A stretch of DNA of 64,000 nucleotides from Trichobilharzia regenti. Lineage: Eukaryota; Platyhelminthes; Trematoda; Strigeidida; Schistosomatidae. Positions 43,994-54,787 of the stretch are shown here, one piece after another; the stretch's first letter is position 1, and the number at the start of each line of letters is the position of its first letter. The DNA is taken from assembly GCA_944472135.2 (NCBI GenBank), contig CALYDD020000313.1, positions 372,001-436,000 on the forward strand, written 5' to 3'. A program made the position numbers and the translations under genes. Under the pieces are notes generated by a model. That model was given only the letters and a program-made list of their open reading frames with translations, had not been told where the DNA came from and searched no databases.

Positions 43994-44371
43994 AGATTTC
44001 ATCATGAGCTGAAATTGGTTAGAGAACCACTGGAAAACCTGCAGGGAATACTGGACAGCTGTTTCGTCCTAGTTTAAGACTCTTCAGCAGTACGCACCCA
44101 CCGGGATTCAAGCGTAGGACTTTCTGTTTACAAGGCGAGCTCGTAGACCACTAAGCCACTGGGACCCGATTCAATGGCCCGTCCATGAATTCCAACTTCT
44201 ACCAATTCACGACATAGCGTGACCCCTAGACAATGTCTCCGGCGAGTATTTCTTCTCACACCCGACCTTCTGCACCCTACTGGTCACGATTTCTCACTAG
44301 AACCCCAGGTAACTACTTACCTGAATAGGGCAAGTCGCTAGTGAGCATCTCATTGATATTCACTTGAATAT
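43994..44371 (-). mobile_element. Family H SINE, full-length monomer with 12-bp duplication
   Basis: CAATGCGTTGTG at 43982-43993 and 44372-44383 bounds one minus-strand unit: tail, hammerhead block, tRNA-Thr-like head and leader ending gtcgctagtgagcatc. This shows that monomers as well as dimers insert. Its ribozyme core is intact (44048-44093). Confidence 0.9.
44048..44093 (-). ncRNA. Hammerhead ribozyme candidate in family H, intact core, minus strand
   Basis: On the minus strand, stem I gtactg (44093-44088) pairs with cagtat (44053-44048), including one G-T pair. The core is CTGAAGA (44087-44081), stem II pairs gtct with ggac (one wobble), and GAAA is at 44065-44062. The predicted cut is after GTC (44056-44054). 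Confidence 0.65.
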
Positions 44372-44389
44372 CAATGCGTTGTGGCTGAA

Positions 44390-44815
44390 ACGCGTCCTAC
44401 TGTATAGGTGTAGGAAACTTCCCAGAGAGACGCACAGCCACAAAATACTCCAAAACAGATAGGTCTATGTGGTTCGTTTCAACAATAACAACATCAAAGA
44501 GCAAAAATTATATCAACGGTGCGTCAGACAGCTGAAGAGGCTAGATAAGTTTCTAGTCAGAAACAACTACTGTAGAACAAAATTAGTTAGCGAAAATTCA
44601 GTTATAAGAAATACTCCAAAATCTACTAGAATATTCCTAACAAGGTGGGACTGAAAATGCTGTCCACTACAAGACTCACACACCAACAATTCTTGTCTCA
44701 CACAAAAGTCCAAGGTCAGAATGACCTTCAATCATTCACTCAAATCAAATCATGTCGTCATAAAACAACGCATTATCAGGGTAAGACACAACCACAGAGA
44801 GAGAGAGAGAAGAAT
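44390..44815 (+). repeat. Unclassified repeat shared with 57330-57600
   Basis: Shared blocks include gtagaacaaaattagttag, agaatattcctaacaaggtggga and cacacaccaa. No coding resemblance is recognised. It ends at a GA-rich tract (44799-44813). Confidence 0.45.
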
Positions 44816-44934
44816 GAAAATTAGAGATTTAACCGGGAGGGACAAAGACAGATAATAGGGATGATGTGCGAATGTCAGAACATTGATTTACAGTCTAGGA
44901 GGAGAATGCGTCAAAATTACAAATTACAAAGTTG

Positions 44935-45088
44935 GATGAATGGACGATTTTATCATGAGCTGACTAGAACGAAATGGTTGGCTGTCCAGTACTCCATGCA
45001 GGTTTTCCAATAGTTCTCTAACTGACGTCAATTCATGATGAAATCCTACATCAAATTAAACAAAATTCCTACAAAACCAATAATTAAA
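44935..45088. mobile_element. Short family H SINE inverted dimer with 13-bp duplication
   Basis: AATTACAAAGTTG at 44922-44934 and 45089-45101 flanks a stub of minus arm (44935-44967) and a 5'-truncated plus arm (44968-45088). Confidence 0.85.
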
Positions 45089-45284
45089 AATTACAAAGTT
45101 GTTTAGAAAACATCCAAATAATTATATAAAGATTGTAATTACATCGTTGAGGAAGGATTTTTTAAACAATTATCTCGTTACATTTATCGTCTAATTGGTT
45201 ACTTATTATTAATATTATGCCGGGAATAATGTCTCTGAAATATACATTTAATCTAGTGAGTAGTTAATTTGAACATTTATAGAT

Positions 45285-46575
45285 GTGGCTTCGACTGGAA
45301 CAAGCTGGATTCAGGAGAAACAAGTCATGAATCGATCAAATCGCCACACTACAGATCATCACTGAACAAAGCTTGGAATGGTAGTCAGCTGTCTACCTCA
45401 CTCAACTTCATCGGCTTTGAAAAGGCCTTCAGCAGACAGCGTCGATCGAGAGGCGATTCGGCAGCTACTTTGTTACTACGTGGTGCTGCAAACAATTATT
45501 CACCTCATCCAACAGTTGTACGACAGTGTTGCATGCCTAAGTAATCCATAGCGAGAAACTCACAGAATCCTTCGTAGAAGTGAAGACGGGAGTGAGACAA
45601 GCTGGGTGTCCACTACTTTTTCCAATGATTTTTCTGATTGCGGTAAACCGGATAGTACGACGGTCAGCGACGGCAACGAGAAGGCAGGCGTAAATTGGAC
45701 CCACACAAAAACCTGGAGGATCTGTACTTCGCCTATAATATATGTCTGATTTCCCACAAATTGGAAGATATTCAAGTGAAAAACAACAAGGTGGTAGAAG
45801 AAGCATCAAAGATAGTACTTCAAGTGAACATGGATAAAACAGAGGTGATGAAGATTCCTGGCCAACACCAACAGCAGCAACAACGACAACAGACAACAAT
45901 CAGCCAGCATAAATGGGAGGAACCTGAAAGAAACAACCTTCTTTACCTACGTACCTACCTGGGAAGCATCGTTTCAACTACAGACGGACACAACTCACGA
46001 GGATATCAAAACAAGAATCGGAGAAGCAAGACAAGCTTTCACTACCCTTAAGTCTGTGTGGAGGAGGTCAACAGCACTCAGAATCAAAAATAAGATCCGG
46101 ATTTTCAACTCCAATGTGAAGTCAGTCAGTGCTACTCACTATGCGGATCAGAGACTTGGCGGGTCATAAATAGCATCTCAAACAAACTTCAAACCTTCAT
46201 TAACAGTTCTCTTTGCTCAATACTACTCAAGATCAGATGGCTGGCCAGAAAAGATCAACAACAGGGATCTCTGGCAATGAGCGAACCAACCAGGAACCGA
46301 TTGTGAAACATATATGCAGGAAGAGAAGGAGATGGATTGGCCATAGTCTGAGGAAACCGTCAAGGACATCACTAGACAAGCCATTGCTCGAGTGGAACCT
46401 GAAAGGGAAGCGGCCAGTTGCTTGTCGGTGTGAGGGTGACTTGGAGGAGGTGATGTGAAGAGGAGACGAAAGCATGTGGGCAGACTTGAAACGGGGTGAA
46501 AACGTTGGCAGAGAACCGAACGCAATGGAGACTCGCGGCTGAAGCCCTATGTTCCTCTAGGAATTAAGGGATATG
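45285..46575 (+). mobile_element. RTE-like family 2, RT to 3' end, with micro-duplications
   Basis: It reads decayed RT (NFIGFEKAF, LQLYDSV-like), LEDLYFAYNICLISHKLEDI (FADD box lost), KTEVMKIPGQHQQ, TYLGSIVSTT, then a 3' end at aagccctatgttcctctagg. It has several short tandem duplications (gtacctacctac, ggaggagg, gtcagtcagt) that break the frame. The 45785-46575 part is duplicated in inverse at 49335-50118. Confidence 0.8.
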
Positions 46576-46689
46576 ATAATAATAAATGTGGATTTATTTT
46601 GCTGGGAAAGCATATCTGCGATTCACTTACCGTATACGAAGACAGACATCTCTTGCTAATCATTTAAGTATGATCTCTAACCCATATAG

Positions 46690-47430
46690 AAAGACTGAAT
46701 GACTTAACACCAGTGTTGGAAATCCGGATTTTGTTGTTTATGCTCTAGAGGAGTGCAAAAGATTTCCAAACTGATTTCACAATGATAAAGGTGTGCACTA
46801 ACTTTCTGATCCTGAATGGTTTCGATATTCTTATCCTCTCTGTTGCCTGTAGTTGAAATGATGCTTCGTAGCCGGATAAGCGAAGGATATGACCTCTTAG
46901 AAAATTTTCCCCCGGAGACTAGGATTATTGCTTCTTGTTGTTGGTGGTTGGTTGTCTTCATCACCTCTGTCTCCTCCACTTCCAATTGGAAGTCTTTGTT
47001 TTAGCTGGCTGTTTCTACTGCCAGTTTATTGATTTTCTCTGGTAAGTCTTTGGATTTATGTGACATCAGACAGAAATTATCGGCTTCGAAGTTCAGATCT
47101 TCTATAGTCTTCTTATCGATCCAGCGTATTCTTGTATTTTCGCTCCCCAGCATACAGTGTCCCGGATAATTCAGTCGACCACAGGTAGGAATATCATGAG
47201 TGATAGTAGTCTGACAGCCGTGTCTTACTCCTGTTTTCACTTCAAAGGATTTACTGAATTTTCCATTGTGGATCGTTTGATATGTGGTACTATCATATAG
47301 CTGTATATATGGGGTACATACACTAGTCTTGCGTTGTATTGTACAGAACGTAAAGAGGGGTGTAATGAATACCCATATGTAATCATTTTTATTTTCAAGT
47401 GCTATTTTCGGGAATTTGATTTGTTCCATA
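46690..47430 (-). mobile_element. RTE-like family 2, minus strand
   Basis: The minus strand reads YIQLYDSTTYQTIHNGKFSK and EVKTGVRHGCQTT, then KTIEDLNFEADNFCLMSHKS and, after shifts, TRLRSIISTT. The FADD box is changed to FEAD. Confidence 0.75.
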
Positions 47431-47449
47431 CTAGATCATAAACTCACAT

Positions 47450-47794
47450 TGTAACACCAGAAGACAAGGGCCAGGCAACAGATCATTTATTAAGGAAATC
47501 AACAGATATTTATAGATTTTCATGTACATTATTTGGGATTATTGTAAGCAAACAAACACAGTCTTCTGATTGGTGGTTTCTCGCTGAACGTTAATCTCTG
47601 ATCTCTTTGTGGAGATTTATTGAAGTTCAGATTATTGATCTGCAAATTGTACCCGCCTACTCAAAGTCTGCTGTGATGATTGGTTGTTGAATCTGTCTTT
47701 GTTCTTAATTTTTTCACGACCAATATTGGGGACGTAAACTTTGACGCAAATTATTGTCTACCAATTTGGCTAGCATCCAGCTCTCACCACAATA
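47450..47794 (-). mobile_element. Solo LTR (family L), minus strand
   Basis: Bounded by tgtaacaccagaagac and ctctcaccacaata; same family as the copies at 37216, 57941 and 61411. No internal region is attached. Confidence 0.75.
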
Positions 47795-48060
47795 TCAGTT
47801 AGTAAGCCGTTGAAAATTAAGGAGTACTGAACAATTGTCCTAATCTACATTGAGACTCTTCAGCAGTCCATCAGTTAATCATTTAGGTGTGAGAACAAAT
47901 ATTTTCTGATGACGTTAACTGATGGGTCATTGGATTCTGTCCTAGTAACTAAATAGTCAAGATGGTCGTCTCCTAAACTAAAGGTCTTGAATGGGTAGTG
48001 CTGTTGAAGAGTCCACAACATAGGTGAAGCAGCTGCCGAGTATTTTTGATTGGACACTAA
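47795..48060. mobile_element. Family H SINE inverted dimer, decayed
   Basis: The minus arm has gagactcttcagcagtcc (core CTGAAGA in sense but GAAA lost); the plus arm has gctgttgaagagtcc. Confidence 0.6.
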
Positions 48061-48069
48061 GCAGTAACT

Positions 48070-48500
48070 AGTGTAGTGTGTAATGTCTAGTCCTGTTTTT
48101 GGTCAAGTCTGTAATGTAGCCACCATGCTAGGTGCACTGTGTGATTTGTTGGTATTAGATGGATGGAGGCAATTGGCAGGAAGCCTCGACTGACCTAGGT
48201 TTTGTGCTAGATGCCACTCACTGGTCAGCAAGGCGTATCTTGAAGGAACTCATGTCTCTCAGTCTGAGATTCGAGCCCGCATCAGCCAGTGCTTCGGTCA
48301 GGAACGTTACCACTGAGTTATTCAGGCTTCCTGACTGCAGCACTGGGTGATGCCGGTTTGAATCTTAGATGCAGGGACATGAGTTCCTTCAAGATGGTTG
48401 TCGATACGCCTTGATGGTTGGTGAGTGTCATCTAGTACGAAACCTAGGTTGGTCGAGGCTTCCTGTTGATTGTCTCCAACCATCTTATATCAGCTGGCAA
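48070..48500. mobile_element. Family W SINE-like inverted dimer
   Basis: The minus arm (48100-48330) and plus arm (48330-48500) mirror each other: ctcactggtcagcaaggcg against cgccttgatggttggtgag, and tgacctaggttttgtgctag against ctagtacgaaacctagg. tRNA-like heads sit in the centre. This is the clearest W copy. Confidence 0.75.
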
Positions 48501-48579
48501 ATTCTCCTTGGTTTCTAGTAATCCTCTAATCAATGTCAGCTTGTCATTCAACTTGAAATCCTTTTTTAACTGATTAAAA

Positions 48580-49330
48580 ATGCCCATTAAAATTTTCAAA
48601 AGAATGAATACTGAACAAAAATACTCTTTTCGATAACGCCTTCATTATCAGGCTCTACAGTTATATATCCATCCATTATAGTGAATGAATGAATTAGCGT
48701 TATAAACAACATTAATGCTGCTGTTTAAATAACGTCGAATCAATAATATCAGTAGATTACAGCTCAATAGCATCAACATAAAAGAAGCTGAATGTCAGAA
48801 AATTCATGAATTTATAGTCTCTACTGAAAGCCAAGGCTGTAGTAGGGGCTGGACTTGCTTCTTTCGAACACAGAGCACTGGTTGTTTGAGGCGAATTGCA
48901 ATGACCTCTGCTGTTTAGAGCATGCAATGCTTCGATGATGATTTTGGCAATTTATTAGGTACCCGTTAGATAATGATAGAGATGGATTATTCCACGCTGG
49001 CTGGTTGTGTGGTCGATTTGCACTAGATGGTCCAATATTGAACTGTTAATGGTTTTCACTACACCTTTACTTAGCCATAGTGGGTGATGTTCTGGACCGA
49101 GCACGAAAAATCAAGTACTTGGATTAACGACCAATATAACTCACCCCAGCACAGGAGCAGTTGAATTGGTGGATACAATTTGAAGTCACTAGCTAGTCTA
49201 GGTACTTCCTCTTTCAGTCGAGGTAGCACCATCGATCGTGTAGAGAATAAGACGTGTAGTTCTCCAGCATTAAAAGTTCTTTGAACTGGTTTTCTTAATT
49301 TCCTCGTAATTATCTCACTTGGTATAATTA
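48580..49330 (-). mobile_element. PLE fragment with terminal repeat
   Basis: Minus-strand 49334-49071 reads SEIITRKLRKPVQRTFNAGE and LLCWGELYWSL (a GIY-YIG start with a shifted frame). The 48580-48780 part is a terminal repeat, the reverse complement of 26740-26900. Confidence 0.7.
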
Positions 49331-49334
49331 TCAT

Positions 49335-50118
49335 ATCCCTTAATTCCTAGAGGAACATAGGGCTTCAGCCGCGAGTCTCCATTGCGTTCGGTTCTCTGCC
49401 AACGTTTTCACCCCGCTCCAAGTCTGCCCACATGCTTTCATCTCCTCTTCACATCACCTCCTCCAAGTCACCCTCACACCGACAAGCAACTGGCCGCTTC
49501 CCTTTCGGGTTCCACTCGAGCAATGGCTTGTCTAGTGATGTCACTTGATCGTTTCCTCAGACTATGGCCAATCCATCTCCTTCTCTTCCTGCATATATGT
49601 TTCACAATCGGTTCATGGTTGGTTCGCTCATTGCCAGAGATCCCTGTTGTTGATCTTTTCTGGCCAGCCATCTGATCTTGAGTAGTATTGAGCGAAGAGA
49701 ACTGTTAATGAAGGTTTGAAGTTTGTTTGAGATGCTATTTATGACCCGCCAAGTCTCTGATCCGTATAGTGAGTAGCACTGACTGACTTCACATTGGAGT
49801 TGAAAATCCGGATCTTATTTTTGATTCTGAGTGCTGTTGACCTCCTCCACACAGACTTAAGGGTAGTGAAAGCTTGTCTTGCTTCTCCGATTCTTGTTTT
49901 GATATCCTCGTGAGTTGTGTCCGTGTGTAGTTGAAACGATGCTTCCCAGGTAGGTACGTAGGTAAAGAAGGTTGTTTCTTTCAGGTTCCTCCCATTTATG
50001 CTGGCTGATTGTTGTCTGTTGTCGTTGTTGCTGTTGGTGTTGGCCAGGAATCTTCATCACCTCTGTTTTATCCATGTTCACTTGAAGTACTATCTTTGAT
50101 GCTTCTTCTGCCAACTTG
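49335..50118 (-). mobile_element. RTE-like family 2, inverse duplicate of 45785-46575
   Basis: It carries the same micro-duplications and frame breaks as the + strand copy 2.8 kb upstream (QHKWEEPERNNLLYL, TYLGSIVSTT, NSRGYQNKNRRSKT), so the two arose from one damaged copy rather than by separate insertions. Confidence 0.8.
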
Positions 50119-50217
50119 TATATCGCCCATGAATTGTAGTCGCATATAAAGTTGCTTTTTGTTTACAGGTAGTGAGTAGTCCTTTTCCGCTTTCTTCGCT
50201 ATGTATTTCTTGATGAT

Positions 50218-50285
50218 GATGATGATAATGAAGTTATCGAAAAGAGTACTCTTTGTTCAGTATACATTCTTTTGAAAAATCCTTT
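50218..50285 (+). repeat. PLE terminal motif
   Basis: A short block (gaagttatcgaaaagagtac, ctctttgttcagtat) identical in order to 26845-26890. It lies 84 bases before exon I. Confidence 0.65.
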
Positions 50286-50368
50286 TTTATTATTTTTGTG
50301 AAGGTGAGACAGTAGCAACCACACTTTTTTTTCTTAAAAAAATACTTTTTGTGTTCATATACCTTTAG

Positions 50369-50776
50369 GTTGATCAATATTTCACAGTTCAACCACATAC
50401 ACTTATTCGTCAACATATAGATCATAAACATTTTTATGATAGACAAAAGTTAACCCTAAAAAAAGTGAGTAAAACTCAATATGTAGCTGCTATGAATCCA
50501 ACAGCTGGTAGTTTTACAATCACATCACGACTGCAGCGTCATTTTTCAGTATTTGCTCTAAGTTTTCCTGATGAGAATGCTGTGAAAACAATCTATTCAA
50601 CGATATTAAAGCAACATTATATACGGAATAGTTTTCCATCCGCAGTAATACGTGCAGTTGATAGTCTAGTTGAAGCCTGTATGATTGCACATGATAAAAT
50701 ATCAGCTGTATTCTTGCCAACAGCTATTCGTTTTCATTATTTATTTAATTTACGTGATTTAACGAATATATTTCAG
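50369..50776 (+). CDS. DNAH9/11/17-like: Dynein heavy chain exon I: AAA3 sensor and lid
   Basis: The 136-codon exon is separated from exon H by the second largest intron in the window (8.6 kb). It continues NMPE with VDQYFTVQPHTLIRQHID, then KLTLKKVSKTQYVAAMNPTA, the AAA3 sensor-1 segment, SRLQRHFSVFALSFP, and the small-domain helices ending LFNLRDLTNIFQ. A GTGAGT hexamer at 50465-50470 lies inside the exon but is read through as Val-Ser, and homology continues without a break, so it is not the donor. The acceptor TTTAG ends at 50368 and the donor GTAAGT starts at 50777. All codons are open and phase 0 is kept. Confidence 0.94.
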
Positions 50777-50826
50777 GTAAGTGTGAAAATATATATTTTA
50801 AAAAAATGAAGATTATTGTTAAAAAT

Positions 50827-51148
50827 TTTCAAGTATTGCTTTTTGTAGGGATTTTTTTTGATTGCATGGTGGGTTTTTATCATGAGCTGACATCGGTTAG
50901 AGAACCGTTGGAAAATCTGGAAGTTCTTGACAGCTGTTTTGTCCTAGTTTGGGACTCCTTATCAGTACGCGCCCATCAGTTCGAACCCAGGAACTTCTGG
51001 TTACAAGGCGACCTAGTAGACCATTGGTCTGGTCGTAGGTCAATGGTGAAGAGTCCCAAACTAGGACGAAACAGCTGTCCAGTACTCCCAGCTTGTTTTC
51101 CAGTGGTTCTCTAACTGATGTCAACTTATGATGAAATCCTCCATGTAG
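50827..51148. mobile_element. Family H SINE inverted dimer with 9-bp duplication
   Basis: TGTTAAAAA at 50818-50826 and 51149-51157 flanks the dimer, which begins 50 bases after the exon I donor. The minus arm is 50827 to about 51030; the plus arm starts at about 51031 with only the hammerhead block and tail. Confidence 0.8.
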
Positions 51149-51329
51149 TGTTAAAAACTTAACTCCTGAAGTTTCCCAATAATAGCTTTCCATGTGTGTT
51201 CTGATTGGTGTTGTACTGGAGCTTCATTAGTCTCCTTAGACATTTGAGTTGTCATCCCTTTTCCCTTTTATTTTTGAAAAAACATTAGCTGCAGTCATTT
51301 TGATGTTTGTATTGGGACTGAAGCAAGAC

Positions 51330-52480
51330 ATCCATACTTTATGACCTAGGGAAAGTTGAGTTATCAAAGATTATTTTATTTTACTGCTTCACTAACCGAG
51401 TGGAAACTACTTCGCTACTACGGGGTCCCATCGACAATTATACACCTCATCCAACAGTTATACGACAATGCTGCATGCCAAGTAATCCACAACGGGAAAC
51501 TTACGGAAGCCTTCGAAGTGAGGACGGGAGTGAGGCAAGGCTGTCTACTATCACCAATGATCTTCCTGATTGCAATTGATTGGATAATGCGACAGACAAC
51601 GGCAACCAACGAGGGAACAGGCATAAAATGGACTGACACAAAAGACTTGGAGGATCTGGATTTCGCCGATGATATATGTCTGATTTCCCATAAACTGGAA
51701 GATATGCAAGTGAAAAGTAACAAGTTGGCAGAAGAAGCATCAAAGATAGGACTTCACGTGAACATAGATAAAACAGAGATAATGAAGATTCCTAGCCAAC
51801 ATCAACAACACCAACAGACCACAATAAGCATAAATGGGAAGAACCTGAAAGAAACAACCTCCTTCACCTACCTGGGAAGCATCGTCTCAACTACAGGCGG
51901 AACTGACGAGGACATCAAAGCCAGAATCGGAAAAGCAAGACAAGCTTTCATTACTCTCAAATCTGTGTGGAGGTCAACAGCAATCAGCATCAAAAATAAG
52001 ATCCGGATTTTCAACTCCAATGTGAAGTCAGTGCTACTATACGGATCAGAGACTTGGCGAGTCATAAATAGCATCTCAAACAAACTTCAGACCTTCATTA
52101 ACAGTTCTCTTCGCTCAATACTACTCAAGATCAGATGGCTGGCCAGAAAAGATCAGCAACAAGGATCTCTGGGAGCGAACCAATCAGGAACCGATTGTGA
52201 AACAAATAGGCAGAAAGAAATGGAGATGGATTGGCCATAGTCTGAGGAAACGATCAAGTGACATCACTAGACAAGCCATTGCTCGAGTGGAACCCGAAAG
52301 GGAAGCGGCGAGTTGGTCGTCAGTGCTACGGTGACTTGGAGGAGGTCATGCGAGGAGGAGATGAAAGGATGTGGACAGACCCGGAGCAGGGTGAAAAAGT
52401 TATCAGCAAACCGAAGTCAATGGAGGTGCGCAGCTGAAGCCCTATGTTCCTCTAGGAACTAAAGGATACAATAATAATAT
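51330..52480 (+). mobile_element. RTE-like family 2, best-preserved RT C-terminal half
   Basis: The frame 51356-52240 encodes LLRYYGVPSTIIHLIQQLYD, VRTGVRQGCLLSPMIFLIAI (motif B), DLEDLDFADDICLISHK (motif C, FADD intact), KTEIMKIPSQ, TSFTYLGSIVST, RIGKARQAFITLKSVW, KSVLLYGSETW. A +1 shift near 52137 alters the last 35 residues; the other frame continues [20 protein letters not shown]. The 5' half (endonuclease and RT fingers) is missing. It ends at ccctatgttcctctagg and an ataat tail. Confidence 0.85.
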
Positions 52481-52487
52481 ATATACA

Positions 52488-52728
52488 TTGACAGCTGTTT
52501 CGTCCTAGTTTGCCACTTTTCAACAACACGCACAGACTGGGGTTCGAATCCAGGACGTTTTGGTTACAATTCAAGCTGGCTCATGAACCGTTAAGCAACC
52601 GGGACCCCGAGTCACATAATAGGATGAAACAGCTGTCCAGTATTCCCAGGTTTTCTAGTGGTTCCTTAACTGATGTCAAGTCATTGACAAACCCGTAACC
52701 AAGTAAGTCCCTGAAAACCAATACTTGA
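52488..52728. mobile_element. Family H SINE inverted dimer, minus arm truncated
   Basis: The minus arm starts inside the ribozyme block (gacagctgtttcgtcc) and includes the tRNA head; the plus arm (52620-52728) has cagctgtccag and the tail. It is followed at once by a TA microsatellite. Confidence 0.75.
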
Positions 52729-52756
52729 TATATATATATATATGTATATATATATG
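52729..52756. repeat. TA microsatellite
   Basis: Imperfect ta repeat. Confidence 0.85.
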
Positions 52757-52839
52757 GTCCAGAGATTCGGTGCTGGCATCCCCAGTAGCATTTTCAACAG
52801 GAGAACATATACTTTTATCAACATTTGCTTCCCTCGCTT

Positions 52840-53090
52840 CATCTTTCACCTTCCAAGTGTAAAATAAAGATTCATGCTTAATCTGTGATGTTTCAGTGGA
52901 AGTGGTTTCATTTTAACAGATTGGGATGTCTAGGCTCATGCCTGTCTTCTCCTTTTTACTCGGTTTACTACCAGCTGAGTGAGGTTTAGGGATTGCGTTG
53001 GCCATAGATCGAACCTCTGGCCATAAGGGGCCTGGTTAGTGAAAATTCTAACGCTTCAACAACGATTCAACTCGATATTGAAGATCAAAT
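52840..53090 (-). mobile_element. Family G SINE, decayed
   Basis: Terminal block tccaagtgtaaaataaag, body ctcatgcctgtcttctcc, reverse B-box region (agatcgaacctctgg) and a weak head at 53040-53090. Confidence 0.5.
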
Positions 53091-53159
53091 AACCGACTGG
53101 AAAGCATAAGCAACGAGGAAATCTGGTAATAAACCGACCAAGAACATATTTAGATACAT

Positions 53160-53330
53160 AATGAAGAAGATTTGTAGCTCAGGTGGATGATTTTGATGTA
53201 GTTGTGTTCTTTGAGCTAGCTGAATGGCTTATTTGTGAAGCTTTCATTGCCCCACTACTAGGCAACATCTTCAGCGCATACTTCAATTTGAAGTCGACTG
53301 ATGAGTATCCAATGAATTAAATGCTGTCCT
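53160..53330 (-). repeat. PLE 3' terminal remnant
   Basis: It matches 25775-25860 (ttgtgttctttgagct, gtgaagctttca, caacatcttcagcgc). Confidence 0.55.
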
Positions 53331-53570
53331 AATAATACTCTGCATGAAGATTTAGTTTTGTTCCGTTTGAGTTTATACAGGCGAATCAATATATGTAGAT
53401 GGAGAAATCTGGTTATTTTTTTGATGCCCGAAATACCTCAGAAAATTAAGCCATAAACAATCGAAACAAAACTGTCCAATCAGGTTATCATATTAGTACA
53501 TGTATAAATCGTGACGCGAACGGCTTACAAAGAAGACTGTCCATCGTGACAGACAGATTCTATAATATGG

Positions 53571-54066
53571 AATTAATAGTGTTCTCTGAGCTTGTTGGTT
53601 TAGTTGTGGAGCTTTCGTCGTTCACCTTTCTGGACAACATCCCCCTTCAGCGCAATTTGTAGCATAGAGTGAAGTGATTTAAATTTTTTTCATGAGTGAC
53701 AGAATTGTATCTCCCGGTAACCATCTTTACATATGTATTGATCATTTTCTATTGACTTGGATTTTAAACTTCCTGGTCACATGATTTACACTTTTTGTTA
53801 GTTGGTATATTTGGTCTATATATTAACGTGTTTGTTCATCGCTGGCTGATTCGTTTGAGTACCAGGCTTCTAGGAATTCCCTGACTGCATTTTCGATGTT
53901 TCCTCTGTCTAAGATTTCGACATTATCCCAATCAAACTGATGTCCATAATTGTCTATATGCATTGATATGAAAGAATATATATATACATATATCATGTCT
54001 TTTCACGGCTGATTTGTGTTCCTGGATTCTGATTCGAAGGAGACGCCCACTTTGGCCGATGTAATG
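53571..54066 (-). mobile_element. Left arm of PLE palindrome (GIY-YIG module, minus strand)
   Basis: This 496-bp arm is the reverse complement of 54162-54657 with few differences. Read on the minus strand it gives HYIGQSGRLLRIRIQEHKSA and VKRHD, a GIY-YIG endonuclease of the Penelope type, then a non-coding end with gaacgacgaaagctcc. The coordinates are fixed by base-to-base symmetry about position 54114. Confidence 0.85.
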
Positions 54067-54161
54067 TAATTCGATATTGTGCAAACCGAAAGAACCTACA
54101 GACAAAGGAGATAAAATTAATACCATTTACAAAATAAATTCCGTGGATGAACTGTAACAGG

Positions 54162-54657
54162 CATTACATCGGCCAGATTGGACATCCCCTTCGAATCAGA
54201 ATCCAGGAACACAAATCAGCCGTGAAAAGACATGATATATGTATATATATATTCTTTCATATCAATGCATATAGACAATTATGGACATCAGTTTGATTGG
54301 GATAATGTCGAAATCTTAGACAGAGGAAACATCAAAAATGCAGTCAGGGAATTCCTAGAAGCCTGGTACTCAAACGAATCAGCCAGCGATGAACAAACAC
54401 GTTAATATATAGACCAAATATACCAACTAATAAAAAGTGTAAATCATGTGACCAGAAGTTTACAATCCAAGTCAATAGAAAATGATCAATACATGTATAG
54501 AGATGGTTACCGGGAGATATAATTCTGTCACTCATGAAAAAAAATTTAAATCACTTCACTCTATGCTACAAATTGCGCTGAAGGGGGATGTTGTCCAGAA
54601 AGGTGAACGACGAAAGCTCCACAACTAAACCAACAAGCTCAGAGAACACTATTAATT
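54162..54657 (+). mobile_element. Right arm of PLE palindrome (GIY-YIG module, plus strand)
   Basis: The + strand reads HYIGQIGHPLRIRIQEHKSA, VKRHD, then DNYGHQFDWDNVEILDRGNI and VREFLEAWYSNESASDEQTR before a TAA. This is the second half of a Penelope-type endonuclease. The 95-bp centre (54067-54161) is unique to neither arm. Exon J begins 130 bases downstream. Confidence 0.85.
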
Positions 54658-54787
54658 GCAAATCATCCACCTGAGCTACAAATCGTCTCTATTATTTAAG
54701 ATTCTATAATATATATTGTTGTTCCATCTAATTTTTTCGATACTTTTGTTTTTATGACTGTTATTCTTCTTCCTGTCGTTTTCATAG

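Noticed and set aside
46223..46525. 100-codon minus-strand frame
   Set aside because: It is the antisense shadow of the RTE-like 3' region, repeated at 49382-49675.
50465..50470. GTGAGT as an internal splice donor in exon I
   Set aside because: The frame stays open and dynein homology continues through it to 50776.
53240..53300. Active hammerhead in the PLE 3' end (ctgaagatgttgcc, gaaagc)
   Set aside because: There is an extra base between core and stem II, and no clear cleavage triplet after stem III, so I did not annotate it as a ribozyme.
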